Part shown: positions 4,844 through 5,683 of the stretch, in pieces
Numbering within the stretch: the first letter of the stretch is position 1
How the letters are laid out: every line of letters starts with the position of its first letter
Origin: Winogradskyella sp.
Lineage (GTDB): Bacteria; Bacteroidota; Bacteroidia; Flavobacteriales; Flavobacteriaceae
Length of the DNA: 5,683 nucleotides
NCBI GenBank assembly: GCA_030149115.1
Contig: JASBSE010000212.1
Span: 1 to 5,683, forward strand
Direction of reading: 5' to 3'
Program-made: the position numbers and the translations under genes
The notes under the pieces: generated by a model
Told to the model about the DNA's origin: nothing
The model's input: the letters and a program-made list of their open reading frames with translations, nothing else
The model's database searches: none

Positions 4844-5611
4844 ATGAAAAGATTATTTTCTATCCTTGCCATTACGTGTTTAATGGCTGTCGGAACTGTT
4901 AACGCTAATACTACAACATTAGCTACTACAACAGCAACTGTAACAAGTGTAACTCAAGAAGCTGAAGAGACATCAGAAGATTTGAGTTTCCATCAAGAAT
5001 TAAAAAAGCGTTTTATTGAAGGTGGCCCAGGCTTTATGGGTATTGTATTATTATGTTTAATTCTTGGTCTAGCAATAGCTATTGAGAGAATTATCTTTTT
5101 AAACCTTTCAACTACAAACACTAAAAAATTAACCCAAAATGTAGAAGATGCATTAAACTCAGGTGGTATTGAAGCTGCAAAGGAAGTTTGTAGAAATACA
5201 AAAGGTCCTGTTGCTTCTATTTTCTATCAAGGTTTAGATCGTGCAGACGAGGATCTTGATGCTGCTGAAAAAGCTGTAGTTGCTTATGGTGGCGTACAGA
5301 TGGGACAGTTAGAAAAGAACGTATCTTGGATTTCTTTATTTATAGCATTAGCACCAATGCTTGGTTTCATGGGTACTGTAATTGGTATGATTCAGGCCTT
5401 TGATAAAATTGAAGCAGCTGGTGACATGCAACCGTCTTTAGTTGCTGGTGGTATTAAAGTAGCACTTTTAACAACTGTATTTGGTCTTATTGTAGCTATT
5501 ATTCTTCAAATTTTTTACAACTACATTATCGCTAAAATAGATAGTATTGTAAATGACATGGAAGATGCATCAATTACATTGATGGACTTATTAGTAAGAC
5601 ACAAAAAATAA
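4844..5611 (+). CDS. exbB: MotA/TolQ/ExbB-family proton-channel protein with N-terminal signal sequence
   Basis: This 255-residue inner-membrane protein belongs to the family whose members, with ExbD/TolR partners, couple the proton gradient to TonB-type work at the outer membrane. Residues 1-21 look like a cleavable signal peptide (MKRLFSILAI...VNA). A Thr-rich then acidic periplasmic segment follows (about 22-58). Three membrane helices are at about 64-86, 161-186 and 201-225. The conserved channel motif APMLGFMGTVIGM (170-182) and the ALLTTVFGLIVAI helix (207-219) identify the family. A large cytoplasmic loop (about 87-160) lies between helices 1 and 2. The start at ATG 4844 is supported by the good signal peptide. 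Another membrane-protein frame begins nine bases after the stop, so this looks like the first gene of an operon, probably with ExbD genes further on. The exact member (ExbB, TolQ or a Bacteroidota-specific paralogue) cannot be decided here. Confidence 0.88.
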   Translation: MKRLFSILAITCLMAVGTVNANTTTLATTTATVTSVTQEAEETSEDLSFHQELKKRFIEGGPGFMGIVLLCLILGLAIAIERIIFLNLSTTNTKKLTQNVEDALNSGGIEAAKEVCRNTKGPVASIFYQGLDRADEDLDAAEKAVVAYGGVQMGQLEKNVSWISLFIALAPMLGFMGTVIGMIQAFDKIEAAGDMQPSLVAGGIKVALLTTVFGLIVAIILQIFYNYIIAKIDSIVNDMEDASITLMDLLVRHKK

Positions 5612-5620
5612 AAAATTATT

Positions 5621-5683
5621 ATGCACAAAATATTAAAAATAGTTGCCGCACTGTTGAGTTTAGCTGGGATTGTATTCTTGGTT
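5621..5683 (+). CDS. Start of a hypothetical membrane protein, 3' end outside the window
   Basis: An ATG nine bases after the exbB-type stop opens a frame that runs to the window edge without a stop, 21 codons. The residues are a short basic start (MHKILK) followed by a hydrophobic segment (IVAALLSLAGIVFL), which is a membrane anchor or signal peptide. The tight spacing makes it the second gene of the same operon. Too little is visible to name a family. By position it could be a small membrane protein that sits between exbB and exbD genes in this group. Confidence 0.6.
   Translation, partial: MHKILKIVAALLSLAGIVFLV

Overview
The window looks like a chromosomal segment of a member of the Bacteroidota, most likely a marine-type Flavobacteriaceae. 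The reasons are the AT-rich sequence, the lack of Shine-Dalgarno sequences ahead of most starts, matches to the TAnnTTTG -7 element, and a gene order (retropepsin-like protease, LuxR-type regulator, tatD, asparaginase, tRNA-Ser, ExbB-type channel) that I associate with this family. All the large genes look like vertically inherited housekeeping or regulatory genes. No insertion sequence, phage, integron or CRISPR array was seen.

Layout from left to right: (1) the 3' part of the E2 gene of 2-oxoglutarate dehydrogenase (odhB/sucB, +), closed by a strong terminator that is symmetric enough to work in both directions; (2) a roughly 500-base stretch, 1133-1634, without a conventional gene. Read on the minus strand it holds two similar small-RNA-like units, each made of a perfect palindrome, an AT-rich segment and an intrinsic terminator, followed by a possible 37-residue membrane peptide; (3) a minus-strand pair, a cytosolic retropepsin-like aspartic protease followed by a NarL/LuxR-family response regulator; (4) a divergent plus-strand pair, tatD and ansA, separated by one base; (5) tRNA-Ser(GGA); (6) an ExbB/TolQ-type proton-channel gene followed by the first 21 codons of another membrane protein, probably the start of an ExbB-ExbD energy-transduction operon.

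The most interesting part is the 1356-2285 region. The two intergenic units carry the same palindrome, TACGTAA-GG-TTACGTA, which has the 7-2-7 geometry known for NarL-type regulators, and a NarL-type regulator is encoded immediately next to them. Both units also contain GAGCTATTAAT. This is complementary to the bases just before the start codon of that regulator: 14 perfect pairs for one unit, and 14 pairs including two G-U, plus a second block, for the other. I therefore infer a possible feedback circuit in which the regulator controls two tandem small RNAs that pair with its own translation start site. The repeats, hairpins and complementarity are visible in the sequence. Transcription of the units, binding of the regulator and the RNA pairing are inference.
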